Source: Bryobacterales bacterium
Lineage (GTDB): Bacteria; Acidobacteriota; Terriglobia; Bryobacterales; Bryobacteraceae
Assembly (NCBI GenBank): GCA_025462985.1
Contig: JAOAPP010000568.1
Coordinates: 1-9,010, forward strand
Length of the DNA: 9,010 bases
Reading direction: 5' to 3'
Part shown: positions 1-8,394 of the stretch, piece by piece
Layout of the letters: each line of letters starts with the position of its first letter
How positions within the stretch are numbered: the first letter of the stretch is position 1
Notes under the pieces: model-generated
What the model was told of the DNA's origin: nothing
Database searches by the model: none
What the model saw: only the letters and a program-made list of their open reading frames with translations
Position numbers and translations under genes: made by a program

Positions 1-2304
1 GACGTGCAATACTTGAGCAATCCGCGTACGCTCTGCCAACCGCGTTTCGAGCCTGGCACTCCATGCGGCTTGCAGACGTTGCATGCGAAGCCGGTAGATG
101 CCCAAGGCGATAAGGCCTGCGGCACAAAAGCACAGGATCGTGAACAACTGTGTCTGCTGGAAGGCCGGCTCAAGAGTAAAGTGGATGCTCGCTCCCCTTT
201 CGTTCCATACGCCGTCGTTATTTGCAGCCAACACCTGAAACCGGTATGTTCCGGGTTGCAGATTGGTATAGAACGCTTGCCTGCGATTGCCTGCATCCTG
301 CCACTGCTTGTCATACCCCTCCAATTCATAGCGGAAATGCAGCTTCCGTGGTACGGCCAAACTAAGACCGGTGTAATCTATCTCCAAATTCTTCGTCAGA
401 GGTGGAAACCGAATGGAGGAACTGATGGCGACCTCGCGATTGTCCGCGATAACGCGTTCAATCAGCACATTCGGCGGTAGACTGTTCTTTTCTATACGCC
501 GCGAGTCGATAATCGCCATTCCCGCCGAGGTCGTCACCCAAAGCTTGCCTTCCGAATCCCTGGTTGCTGCTGCTTGCGACCGGCGAATCGGATTGGCCAA
601 GAGCCCGTCCTCGAAATCAAAAAGCTCGCACGGAACGTTGTGTGGTGCAGCAGCATCGCTCCTCAGCAAATCAGACCGGCGTACGCGCGCGATCCCGGTG
701 CTGAAGCCCAGCCAAAGCCAATCGCTGCCGTCCGGCTGCAACCAAAGAACACGGTTTCCGGGCAGTCCATTTTTCGCGTTCCAGACTGCTGACGTGTTGC
801 CGCTGAACCGGTACAAACCTGTGTCGCTTGCGAGCCAGATTAGGTCAGGCTCTTCCATGTAGATGTCATACACAGCCCCCCTCGCGAGGCCCGAGGCTTG
901 AGGAGATTCATGGAAGCTGTCGTTTTGGTACATGCTCACACGACCGCCAGAGAAGCCAATCCATAACGTCCCGTCGCTCTGAGCCCGTATAGATGAAATA
1001 TTTCCGCTTCGGAACTTTGGGTCGTTTCCGACCGGAGCAAGGACGCGATCGTGCCATCGATAGAGACCCTTCTCGGCATCGAGTAACCAGATGCTACCCC
1101 CGGCGTCCTCTTCGATCGCTGTTACGGAAGAAAGTTCCCGGACAACCCGTTCAGACGTAAGCCCACCGGTGACATCGGCAACTCTGAACACACCTTCATT
1201 CGTGCCCACCCATACTTGGTGATTTCTCGATGGCTTCACGGTTAGAATATTCACGCCGCGGAGGCACCCTCGAACCTCAAAGTTGCCTATGCGGTCCAAG
1301 CCACTTTGCGTTCCCACCCACACTGTGTTCCCGTCTGCCGCGACGGACGAAACGCGATCGTTGGTCAACCCGTCACGCGTGGTGAACGAGAATACCTTGC
1401 CGTATCGGAACCGGTAGAGGCCGTTATTTGCACCGACCCATACATTGCCTTCGCGATCTTCAAACAGCGATTCGACAAGACGATTCGCCAGTTCAGGCGT
1501 AGTTCTTGAGCCCGCAGCGCTCGTACGGATTAGCCCGGCCACGGGGCTCCCGGCCCAAAAGTATCCGCGCCGATCGTGAAGAAAGACAGGGTAAGGAAGT
1601 TCTTTCCCGGCGGTTCTTTTGGCAAGGTAGACGCTGCCGTCCTGCTCTTGGCTCAGTAGAAAGGGCCGGCCGCTTAGCGCCACTTTGTGCCCGCGCACCG
1701 GGGCGAGTTGTTTGACGTCTTTGACGATTTCGAGCCCCAAGCGTCGCGTTCCGAGCATGAGATCGCTTGTTCCTGTTTCGAACAGCCGTAGGACCTCCGC
1801 CGCCGGAACACTTTCAACAGGCGCGAAATCTCCAGCCGCCTCGTTCGACAATCGATAGAGCCCGGCGTTGGCGATCGCCCAAATGCCGCCCGGAGACGGT
1901 TCTACAATCACCTCAACCTCGCCTCCCAGGCGGTACTTTCGAAGCTGTCCGCCGCTCATTTTAGTGATCAAACCGGAAGCTGAACCGATCCACAACGCGC
2001 CATCGTTTGCGCCATGCAAAGCCGTCACCGCACCTAGCATGAGCTCCGAATTGACAATAAGCTTCTGGTGATCGAACGTAATGCCATCGAAACGGACCAA
2101 TCCATCGGAAGTGCCAAGCCACAGATACCCGTCGCGGGTCTGTGCTATTGCGTAGATCAGAGTGGAGGGCAGCCCGTCGCTGTGAGTCCACGAAGTAACT
2201 ACAAAGCGTTCGGCCGCAAGCGCGTCGCTCGAGCCGCCTAAAGCGATCGCGAGTAAACAAGAGAGGGCTAAAAGTGCAGGTCGATTCCTGACGCCTGGGA
2301 TCAT
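1..2304 (-). CDS. Reg_prop/Y_Y_Y sensor histidine kinase, 3' end cut off by window edge
   Basis: Membrane-bound two-component sensor; 768 codons without a stop are visible and the kinase core lies beyond the window. Residues 1-30 form a signal peptide (hydrophobic LLALSCLLAIALGG, then ALA before AE). About twelve Reg_prop beta-propeller repeats follow, with the pattern DGxLWxGTxxGLxRF: near 58, 101, 139, 246, 285, 326, 362, 402, 444, 487, 527 and 585. This fits two stacked propellers of roughly seven blades. A Y_Y_Y domain covers about 635-712 (FRYELEGYDKQW, NLQPGTYRFQVLAANNDG). One membrane segment lies at about 718-738, then a linker with the start of a HisKA_3 H-box (ERTRIAQVLH). His767 is the expected phospho-acceptor, but residue 768 is Val where an acidic residue is usual. 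The ATG at 2304 is chosen for its AAGGA site 7 bases upstream and the signal peptide directly behind it. It starts 45 bases after the channel gene, so it is probably cotranscribed with the pump. The ligand and partner regulator are unknown. Confidence 0.93.
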   Translation of the reverse strand, partial: MIPGVRNRPALLALSCLLAIALGGSSDALAAERFVVTSWTHSDGLPSTLIYAIAQTRDGYLWLGTSDGLVRFDGITFDHQKLIVNSELMLGAVTALHGANDGALWIGSASGLITKMSGGQLRKYRLGGEVEVIVEPSPGGIWAIANAGLYRLSNEAAGDFAPVESVPAAEVLRLFETGTSDLMLGTRRLGLEIVKDVKQLAPVRGHKVALSGRPFLLSQEQDGSVYLAKRTAGKELPYPVFLHDRRGYFWAGSPVAGLIRTSAAGSRTTPELANRLVESLFEDREGNVWVGANNGLYRFRYGKVFSFTTRDGLTNDRVSSVAADGNTVWVGTQSGLDRIGNFEVRGCLRGVNILTVKPSRNHQVWVGTNEGVFRVADVTGGLTSERVVRELSSVTAIEEDAGGSIWLLDAEKGLYRWHDRVLAPVGNDPKFRSGNISSIRAQSDGTLWIGFSGGRVSMYQNDSFHESPQASGLARGAVYDIYMEEPDLIWLASDTGLYRFSGNTSAVWNAKNGLPGNRVLWLQPDGSDWLWLGFSTGIARVRRSDLLRSDAAAPHNVPCELFDFEDGLLANPIRRSQAAATRDSEGKLWVTTSAGMAIIDSRRIEKNSLPPNVLIERVIADNREVAISSSIRFPPLTKNLEIDYTGLSLAVPRKLHFRYELEGYDKQWQDAGNRRQAFYTNLQPGTYRFQVLAANNDGVWNERGASIHFTLEPAFQQTQLFTILCFCAAGLIALGIYRLRMQRLQAAWSARLETRLAERTRIAQVLHV

Positions 2305-2311
2305 CCACACA

Positions 2312-2316
2312 TCCTT
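2312..2316 (-). promoter_or_regulatory. Ribosome binding site of the sensor kinase gene
   Basis: AAGGA on the minus strand, 7 bases before the ATG at 2304. It fixes the start of a gene whose signal peptide begins right at this codon. The 45-base gap to the channel gene (2305-2349) shows no hairpin followed by a T-run, so readthrough from the pump genes is likely. Confidence 0.75.
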
Positions 2317-2349
2317 TACTGTGCCTCATTCGCCGCGAAGTGGTCTCGG

Positions 2350-3801
2350 CTAGTTTCCGGGCGGCTTCGGCGTGTCCATCCATCCGCCACCCAGGGCCTT
2401 GACGAGTGCCACCGACGCCGTCATCTGCTCACCCAGTATCTGCGTCTGTGTGCGTTGGTTATAAAGCAACGTGGCCTGTGCGTTTACGACGTTTAGATAA
2501 TTCACCAGCCCGGTCTTGTACTGGTTCATTGCAATCTGTTCGGTGTGCTGAGCATCGTTCACGGCGCTCTCGGTTGAGGCAGCTTCACCACTGAGGATCC
2601 GAATGGCCGCCAACTGATCTTCCACCTGTTGGAACGCTGTCAACACCGATCCCTGGTACTGCGCAAGCGTCCCGCGGTAGCTGGCTTTAGCTTGCTCCAC
2701 CTGAGCTTTGAGCCTTCCTCCGGTGAATACGGGGGCCAAAACACCTGTGCCCAGAGATGCAATGGAGTTTTGCCACCCCAGGAGCGAGGTTGGATTCACG
2801 CTCTCAAAACCGGCAGCTCCCGAAATTGTGAATTGGGGGAATTGCAGGGCCCTGGCGACTCCGATCTGCGCATTGGAGGCGGCCAGAGTTCTCTCGATGC
2901 TCTGAATATCTGGCCGGTGTTCAACCAACTGAGACGGCAACCCTGCCGGTATAACAGGCGGCATCGCCGTCAAAGGACTCCGCGGCAGAGAGAATGTCGA
3001 AGGCGGCTGGCCGGTGAGCACTGCGATCACATGTTCAAATTGAGCGCGTTGTATCTCAATATGTTTTGCTTGCGCATCGGTCTGGTCCAGCAATGTCCTC
3101 GCTTGGAACACATCGTAGTCGCTCGCTAATCCGCCTTTCCTGCGCATCTCGGTCAGCTGTTCTGCCTGCTGCAGAGCCTGCAACGTAGCCAGCAGCACTT
3201 CACGTTCCGCGTCTAACTCGCGCAGACCAAAGTAGTTCATGGCGAGGCCGGTCTCGGCGACCAGACGAACGAAATGCAGGTTTGCCTCGTTGCTCTGTTC
3301 CGTAGCGGCGGCCGATTCAACGGAATGTCGAATTTTGCCCCAGAAGTCGATTTCGTATCCGAGCAACATCGAAAATTGAAAATCGTTGTATGTCGCAGCC
3401 AATCCGCCGGTGTTGCCGTTGTTCGGCCGCGTCTGCGCCTCCCGATTTCTGCTGGCCGAGCCACCGGCACTCAGAGTGGGAAATAAATACGAGCGCGATA
3501 CTTTCAGGTAGGCCTGCGCCTGCTCCACCCTCGCTATGGCCGCCAGGATATCCTGGTTCGCCATATCCACGCGCTGTTCCAAGCCGTTCAGCTCGTCGTC
3601 GTGAAACACGAGCCACCAGTTGCTGTACCCGATTGGATTGGCCTTCCCGCTATCTGTGCTCGTGCCTTCTTTGTACTGCGGCGGTGCAGGCGTTGTAGGC
3701 CGCTGATATTTCGGTCCGACCGTGCAGGACGCCGACACCATCAGGGCCGCTGCAACTGCGGCCGTCCGTAGCTTGAACTTATTTATAGCCGTAGAAAGCA
3801 T
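2350..3801 (-). CDS. RND efflux outer-membrane channel lipoprotein (NodT/OprM type)
   Basis: Outer-membrane factor of a tripartite efflux pump: a trimeric beta-barrel plus periplasmic alpha-helical tunnel through which substrate leaves the cell. The 483 residues match the usual family length. Residues 1-25 are a lipoprotein signal with lipobox VSASC, giving a lipidated Cys26, followed by the family signature TVGPKYQRP. Two outer-membrane efflux protein (OEP) repeats follow, about 65-260 and 290-470. Recognisable landmarks are LTGQPPSTFSLP (262-273), GLPSQLVEHRPDI (287-299), FTGGRL (359-364) and the conserved end LGGGW (470-474), so the protein is complete. The ATG is 2 bases downstream of the adaptor's stop codon, with an AGGAG site overlapping the end of the adaptor gene, a layout that suggests translational coupling. 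Substrate range is set mainly by the permease and cannot be read here. Assignment to the family is firm; a specific gene name is not justified. Confidence 0.98.
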   Translation of the reverse strand: MLSTAINKFKLRTAAVAAALMVSASCTVGPKYQRPTTPAPPQYKEGTSTDSGKANPIGYSNWWLVFHDDELNGLEQRVDMANQDILAAIARVEQAQAYLKVSRSYLFPTLSAGGSASRNREAQTRPNNGNTGGLAATYNDFQFSMLLGYEIDFWGKIRHSVESAAATEQSNEANLHFVRLVAETGLAMNYFGLRELDAEREVLLATLQALQQAEQLTEMRRKGGLASDYDVFQARTLLDQTDAQAKHIEIQRAQFEHVIAVLTGQPPSTFSLPRSPLTAMPPVIPAGLPSQLVEHRPDIQSIERTLAASNAQIGVARALQFPQFTISGAAGFESVNPTSLLGWQNSIASLGTGVLAPVFTGGRLKAQVEQAKASYRGTLAQYQGSVLTAFQQVEDQLAAIRILSGEAASTESAVNDAQHTEQIAMNQYKTGLVNYLNVVNAQATLLYNQRTQTQILGEQMTASVALVKALGGGWMDTPKPPGN

Positions 3802-3803
3802 GG

Positions 3804-4979
3804 CTAGTCTCCTACAACCTTGGACTTGGAATTGGTGATTGCGACCTCGGCACCGGCTGTAAGCGAGTCGGAAGGGTTCGTGATGACGGCATCGCTAGGC
3901 GACAAGCCCGAGAGAACTTCCACCGATGTGCCGAAATCCCGCCCGACGGTAATGTTACGGAGTTGGACCTTCTTATCTTTGTCTACCACTCCCACCTGCA
4001 TACCGTTGGTCTGAAAAATCTCGGTATTTGACGGCAGAATCAACGGAGCGACGGGGGACCGCAAGCTGAAAGTTGCGCTGGCATATGCTCCCGGAACCAA
4101 CGCACCATTGGAGTTCGGAACGTCCAGTTCCGTTCGCATTGTTCGCGAACTCGCATCTACTGCGTGCGCGTATCGCGCGACCCTGGCCGGGAATTCCTTG
4201 CCTGGAAACCCCGCGATAGAGAGTTTTGCCGCAACACCTGGCCGGATGCTGCCGCTGTAATCTTCGGGAACGTTCACGAAGATGCGCAGCGTGTCGATCC
4301 GCGCAATTCGAAACATCTCCTTCCCCGTGCCACTGCTGCCCGCGTTAATGAGATCTCCAATATCGATGTTCCTGGCTGTAACAATTCCATTGAACGGCGC
4401 CAACACTTTTTCAAACTGCTGCAACTGTTCCAATCGCTGCACATCAGCGGCGGCCGCTTGCGAACTCGCCGTCAGCATGGCAGTACTCTGGTTGCCTTGA
4501 TCTACGTCCTGTTGTGAAACAGAGTGTGAGGCGATCAGGTCCTGATATCGACTTGCGGTAATTTTCGCGAGCTTGAGATTTGCTTCTGTTTGTGCGAGTA
4601 CCGCCCGCGCCTGCATGAGTTGCTGGTCCAGTTCAGGCGTTTCAATCACGGCCAGCAATTCACCCGCCTTCACACGCGCGCCAATGTCTTTCGTCCAGAG
4701 CTTCAGATACCCGTTCGTGCGAGCGAAGATCGGCGACTCGACAAACGCTTCCGTCGTTCCGGGGAGGCTCAACTCGGTTACAGGGTTGCCGCGCTCAGGC
4801 TGAACAATAGAGACGTGCTGCACGGCAAGAGTCTTCGTTGCCGCCACTACTTGTGCCTCGCTGGCGGCCTTGGAACGCGCGGTCAGCAGCGCTCCTATCG
4901 CCAGCACCGCGATGGGCGCTATAAACCAAAGAAGCCTTCTCGCACTGGGGCGTGGCTGTTGATGTAGTTGGTTATTCAT
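3804..4979 (-). CDS. RND efflux periplasmic adaptor (membrane-fusion protein, HlyD/AcrA family)
   Basis: Periplasmic adaptor joining the RND permease to the outer-membrane channel. The 391 residues fit the family. A short basic N-terminus (ARR at 13-15) precedes a hydrophobic anchor at about 16-34. No Cys follows it, so this adaptor is membrane-anchored or cleaved rather than lipidated, unlike AcrA or MexA. The two half-motifs of the lipoyl domain are seen at about 88-118 (ARTNGYLKLW, GARVKAGELLAVIETPELD) and 194-214 (APFNGIVTARNIDIGDLI). Between them lies a Gln/Ala/Leu-rich alpha-helical hairpin, about 118-190, which would contact the channel tip. A beta-barrel domain follows (about 225-305, including VNVPEDYSGSIRPG and LVPGAYASATF), then a membrane-proximal domain to the C-terminus. 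The ATG at 4979 has AAGGAG 8 bases upstream. The gene follows the permease after 31 bases and precedes the channel by 2. Confidence 0.97.
   Translation of the reverse strand: MNNQLHQQPRPSARRLLWFIAPIAVLAIGALLTARSKAASEAQVVAATKTLAVQHVSIVQPERGNPVTELSLPGTTEAFVESPIFARTNGYLKLWTKDIGARVKAGELLAVIETPELDQQLMQARAVLAQTEANLKLAKITASRYQDLIASHSVSQQDVDQGNQSTAMLTASSQAAAADVQRLEQLQQFEKVLAPFNGIVTARNIDIGDLINAGSSGTGKEMFRIARIDTLRIFVNVPEDYSGSIRPGVAAKLSIAGFPGKEFPARVARYAHAVDASSRTMRTELDVPNSNGALVPGAYASATFSLRSPVAPLILPSNTEIFQTNGMQVGVVDKDKKVQLRNITVGRDFGTSVEVLSGLSPSDAVITNPSDSLTAGAEVAITNSKSKVVGD
3809..3813 (-). promoter_or_regulatory. Ribosome binding site of the channel gene, inside the adaptor gene
   Basis: AGGAG on the minus strand, 7 bases before the ATG at 3801. 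It lies within the last codons of the adaptor gene, whose TAG stop occupies 3806-3804. Terminating ribosomes would sit on this site, so adaptor and channel are probably translated in linked amounts. Confidence 0.8.
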
Positions 4980-4987
4980 TGCTTCTG

Positions 4988-4993
4988 CTCCTT
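4988..4993 (-). promoter_or_regulatory. Ribosome binding site of the adaptor gene
   Basis: AAGGAG on the minus strand, 8 bases before the ATG at 4979, located in the 31-base gap after the permease stop. It is the strongest Shine-Dalgarno match in the cluster and settles the adaptor start. Confidence 0.8.
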
Positions 4994-5010
4994 CTAAGCG
5001 GCGGGGGATT

Positions 5011-8000
5011 TTACTCGGCGGACGGCTTCCGCGAATGAACGAGACTGAAAATCACCGGTACGAAAAACAGCGTCGCGACTGTTGCGAACAGTAGCCCCCC
5101 GACTACGGCTCTTCCGAGAGGTGCGTTCTGCTCGCCGCCTTCGCCCAAACCCAGTGACATCGGAATCATGCCGATCATCATGGCGGTGGCGGTCATGATG
5201 ACGGGCCGCAAACGTGTCGCGCCCGCCTCCAGTGCTGCTTTGACCGCGTCTTTCGTCTCAACCAGCCGTTCATTGGCAAACGTGATCACCAGAACGCTGT
5301 TCGATGTGGCGACTCCGATGCTCATAATTGCTCCCATCAGTGCAGGGACGCTCAACGTGGTCTGTGTCAGGAACAGGCACCAGCAGATTCCAGCCAGCGC
5401 ACCCGGTAAGGCTGTGATAATGATTAGCGCATCCAGCCATGATTGGAAGTTGACAACAATCAGCAGATAGACCAGCGCTATCGCGAACGCGAGTCCTGCG
5501 AAGAGGCCGATGAAGGAAGACCGCATGGTCGCGACCTGTCCTCGGGTCACAATGGTTGTTCCTCGCGGCAGTTTCACGGCGGAGGTCAGTTTGTCCACCT
5601 GCTTCGCCACACTGCCCAGATCGCGACCGGTAACGCTCGAATAAATATCAATGACCGGCCTTACATTGTAGTGACTCACGACGGCGGGCTCCGCGCCTCG
5701 TGCGGGTGTCGCGATGTTTTCGAGCAATTCGTTCGGCTGTGCATAGCCGGTGCTCACCGGGATCGTGCCAATCGCATCGAGCGAGTTCATCTTGTATTGC
5801 GGCGTCTGCACCGCGATGGCATAGCTGACGCCGTTCTTTGGGTCAAGCCAGAAATTGGGCGCGGTCTGAAAGCTGGAACTCAGGGATGTCAATAGATTGG
5901 TGGCAACGTCCCGCTCCATCAACCCCATCTGATTGCTCTTGTTTCGGTCCACCGAATAAACGAAGCGGGGCTGGTCCATCAACTGATAAACGTACGTATC
6001 CACCGAGCCTGGAATCGTGCGGATCCGGTTGGCAAGCTGCGTCCCGAGAGCAAAGTTGGCGTTCATGTTATTGCCCACAATCTGAACATCAATTGCTGAA
6101 GGCAGACCGAAGTTTAGAATCTGTGTCACGATGTCCGCTGGTTGAAAATAAAACGTCGTTGCCGGAAATAGTGCGGGAAGCGTTTTCCGCAGCGCGTTGA
6201 CGTATTCCGCTGTTGGGCGGTGCTTGGCCTGCAGCGAGACCAGGATCTCCGCGTCAGACGAGCCGATCGTGCCCGCATTGCTGTAGGAGAGATTGATGCC
6301 GCTGGTCGGCAGACCAATGTTGTCCAGTATGCCTAGAAGCTCTTGCTTCGGCACAGTCTGGCGTATTACGCCCTCTACTTCGTCGGCAAGCCGGGCAGTA
6401 TTCTCAATCCGCGTCCCAGTACTTGCCCGAAGGTGTAGCCGAAACTGACCGGCGTCAACGCTGGGGAAGAAATCCTGGCCCAAGCGTGTGACCAGCAGAC
6501 CAACGCTTCCGGTACAGAACAGCACGAAGCAGACTCCGAAAAGTTTCCTATGAGCCAGGCACACGGAAAGCTGGCGTTCATACGCGTTTCTCAGCCGCTC
6601 GAAGCCGCGCTCGGACGCTCGGTGCAGATATCCCAGAACCGGCAGGCTGCGCTTCTCTTTTCCCTCGCGATGCCCTGCGACTTCGGCAGGCAGCAGATAC
6701 TTGACCATCGTCGGTACCAGGGTCCGAGAAAAGAAATATGAGGCGAGCAGCGCAAAGATCACTGACTCGGCGAACGGCACAAACAGGTAACGTGCCACTC
6801 CGGTCAGAAAGAACATGGGAACGAAAACGATGCAGATCGAAACGGTCGCGACAAAGGCAGGCGTTGCGATCTCCTGAGCGCCTGCTAGAATCGCGTCTTG
6901 TAACTCCTCGCCCATGGCGATGTGCCGTTCGACGTTCTCGATCTCGACCGTGGCATCATCCACCAAGATGCCCACCGCTAGCGCCAGCCCACCGAGAGTC
7001 ATGATGTTGATGGTTTCCCCAAGTGCACTCAAGATCAGAAGCGACGTAAGAATTGATAGCGGAATAGACGTAGCAATGATTAGGGTGCTGCGCCAGCTTC
7101 CCAGGAACAGCAGGATCATCAGTGCTGTCAAAACGCCTGCGATGGCGCTCTCCCGAAGAACGCCCTGCAAGGAGGCCTTTACGAAAATCGATTGATCAAA
7201 GAGTGGCCGGATGACTAATTGGGACGGAAGCGCTGCCGCAATTTTCGGCAGCATCGCCCGGACCTGCGACACGATAGTAAGCGTTGATGCATTACCTGAT
7301 TTCTGAACAGTCATCAGCACGCCGCGCTGTCCATCCTGGCGAACAACATTCTGCTGGACTGCGTAGCCATCCCGTATGTTGGCAACGTCGCGCATGAAGA
7401 TCGTGCCGCCGTTTACAGTCTTGATCGGGATATTGTTCAGTGCATTGATAGCTTCCGGCGTCGCATTCAATTCGATGTTGTATTCGGTTCGCCCGATCTT
7501 TGCGGTGCCCGATGGCAGGATGACGTTCTGTGCGTTTACCGCATTTACGACGTCGCTGGGTGTCAGTCCCCTGGACAACAAACGATTGGAGTCAATATCG
7601 ACCATCACCTGACGGACTTTGCCGCCATAAGGAATCGGCAACGAAGCTCCTTGCACGGTCGCCAGTTGGGGACGAATCTGGTTGTTCCCCAGATCGTTCA
7701 GTTGCTGTTCCGAGAGGCCCTGCCCTCCTAGTCCTAACTGCAGAATGGGAACCGTCGCCGCGTTATAACTCAACACGAGCGGCGGAGTAATGCCCGGAGG
7801 GAACTGCTTGATGCCGGTCTGTGCTTCCGCAATGATCTCCGAGATCGCACCGTCTACGTTTGCGCTCGGCTGAAGAAACACCTTGACGACAGACACTCCG
7901 TTCAGAGATTGAGATTCGATATGTTCGATGTTGTTGACGCTCGTCGTTAGGGAGCGCTCGAATATGGAAACGATTCTGTTCGCCATTTCGGTGGGAACCA

Positions 8001-8160
8001 GTCCTGTGTATGTCCAGACCACACTGACCACGGGAATGTTGATCGCCGGGAAGATATCAACCGGCGTCCGGAGCAGTGCTACCGGCGCAATCAGCAGAAG
8101 CAAAAGCGAGAAGACGACGAAGGTATAAGGTCTCCGGAGAGCTAATCTTACAATCCACAT
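5011..8160 (-). CDS. RND efflux permease (AcrB/HAE1-like, ACR_tran family)
   Basis: Inner-membrane proton/substrate antiporter of the tripartite pump; works as a trimer. The 1049 residues match the family. Twelve membrane segments are visible: TM1 at about 12-31, TM2-TM6 between 338 and 485, TM7 at about 540-558, and TM8-TM12 between 879 and 1042, with two large periplasmic loops (about 32-337 and 559-878) forming the porter and docking domains. TM4 carries the proton-relay pair Asp401-Asp402 in GILVDDATVEIENVER. TM11 keeps the Arg (Arg985 in RLRPVIMT) matching AcrB Arg971. TM10 reads GVATSNSVLV, putting Ser953 where AcrB has Lys940. The conserved GEGGEQNAPLGRAVVGGLL stretch before TM12 is present. 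The TM4 sequence and overall form point to the drug/organic-compound (AcrB-like) side rather than to the metal pumps CusA/CzcA, but the substrate is unknown. It is first in the operon; pump genes more often start with the adaptor. The ATG at 8160 has AGGAG 9 bases upstream. Confidence 0.98.
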   Translation of the reverse strand: MWIVRLALRRPYTFVVFSLLLLLIAPVALLRTPVDIFPAINIPVVSVVWTYTGLVPTEMANRIVSIFERSLTTSVNNIEHIESQSLNGVSVVKVFLQPSANVDGAISEIIAEAQTGIKQFPPGITPPLVLSYNAATVPILQLGLGGQGLSEQQLNDLGNNQIRPQLATVQGASLPIPYGGKVRQVMVDIDSNRLLSRGLTPSDVVNAVNAQNVILPSGTAKIGRTEYNIELNATPEAINALNNIPIKTVNGGTIFMRDVANIRDGYAVQQNVVRQDGQRGVLMTVQKSGNASTLTIVSQVRAMLPKIAAALPSQLVIRPLFDQSIFVKASLQGVLRESAIAGVLTALMILLFLGSWRSTLIIATSIPLSILTSLLILSALGETINIMTLGGLALAVGILVDDATVEIENVERHIAMGEELQDAILAGAQEIATPAFVATVSICIVFVPMFFLTGVARYLFVPFAESVIFALLASYFFSRTLVPTMVKYLLPAEVAGHREGKEKRSLPVLGYLHRASERGFERLRNAYERQLSVCLAHRKLFGVCFVLFCTGSVGLLVTRLGQDFFPSVDAGQFRLHLRASTGTRIENTARLADEVEGVIRQTVPKQELLGILDNIGLPTSGINLSYSNAGTIGSSDAEILVSLQAKHRPTAEYVNALRKTLPALFPATTFYFQPADIVTQILNFGLPSAIDVQIVGNNMNANFALGTQLANRIRTIPGSVDTYVYQLMDQPRFVYSVDRNKSNQMGLMERDVATNLLTSLSSSFQTAPNFWLDPKNGVSYAIAVQTPQYKMNSLDAIGTIPVSTGYAQPNELLENIATPARGAEPAVVSHYNVRPVIDIYSSVTGRDLGSVAKQVDKLTSAVKLPRGTTIVTRGQVATMRSSFIGLFAGLAFAIALVYLLIVVNFQSWLDALIIITALPGALAGICWCLFLTQTTLSVPALMGAIMSIGVATSNSVLVITFANERLVETKDAVKAALEAGATRLRPVIMTATAMMIGMIPMSLGLGEGGEQNAPLGRAVVGGLLFATVATLFFVPVIFSLVHSRKPSAE

Positions 8161-8169
8161 GGCACGAGG

Positions 8170-8174
8170 CTCCT
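8170..8174 (-). promoter_or_regulatory. Ribosome binding site of the permease gene
   Basis: AGGAG on the minus strand, 9 bases before the ATG at 8160. It supports this start, which also gives the usual short N-terminal helix (WIVRLALRRPYTF) seen before TM1 in RND permeases. Confidence 0.75.
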
Positions 8175-8394
8175 GTAACTAGAAAGCTTTGCGCTGCGGG
8201 CAGAGAGGGGGACCTGTCCTGGGCCGACTCTTCGTGCGTCGGTCCGCGATGCCAAACTTCGTTTCATCTGATTCGAGCGTAGAGCTTTTGGCCCTTCAGC
8301 AACACGGCAATCCGGGTGTGCAGACCATAGCTAATTTGGGTAGGTGCAGGTACGGTGCGGGCCGTATGTGCCTGCCACCGCAGCATCCGCGATC

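Noticed and set aside
2305..2349. Short inverted sequence TTCGCCGCGAA (2329-2339) between channel and sensor genes as a terminator
   Set aside because: Five-base arms with a one-base centre cannot form an RNA hairpin with a proper loop and no T-run follows, so it is no evidence against cotranscription.
1961..2383. Minus-strand 140-codon open frame overlapping the start of the sensor gene and the end of the channel gene
   Set aside because: It is out of frame with the sensor gene, which has a signal peptide, repeats and a ribosome site in the same place; the translation is Arg/Trp/Phe-rich and matches no family.
5168..7790. Several plus-strand open frames of 60 to 150 codons across the permease gene
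   Set aside because: They are antisense shadows of a well-supported RND permease; none has its own ribosome site or a recognisable product.
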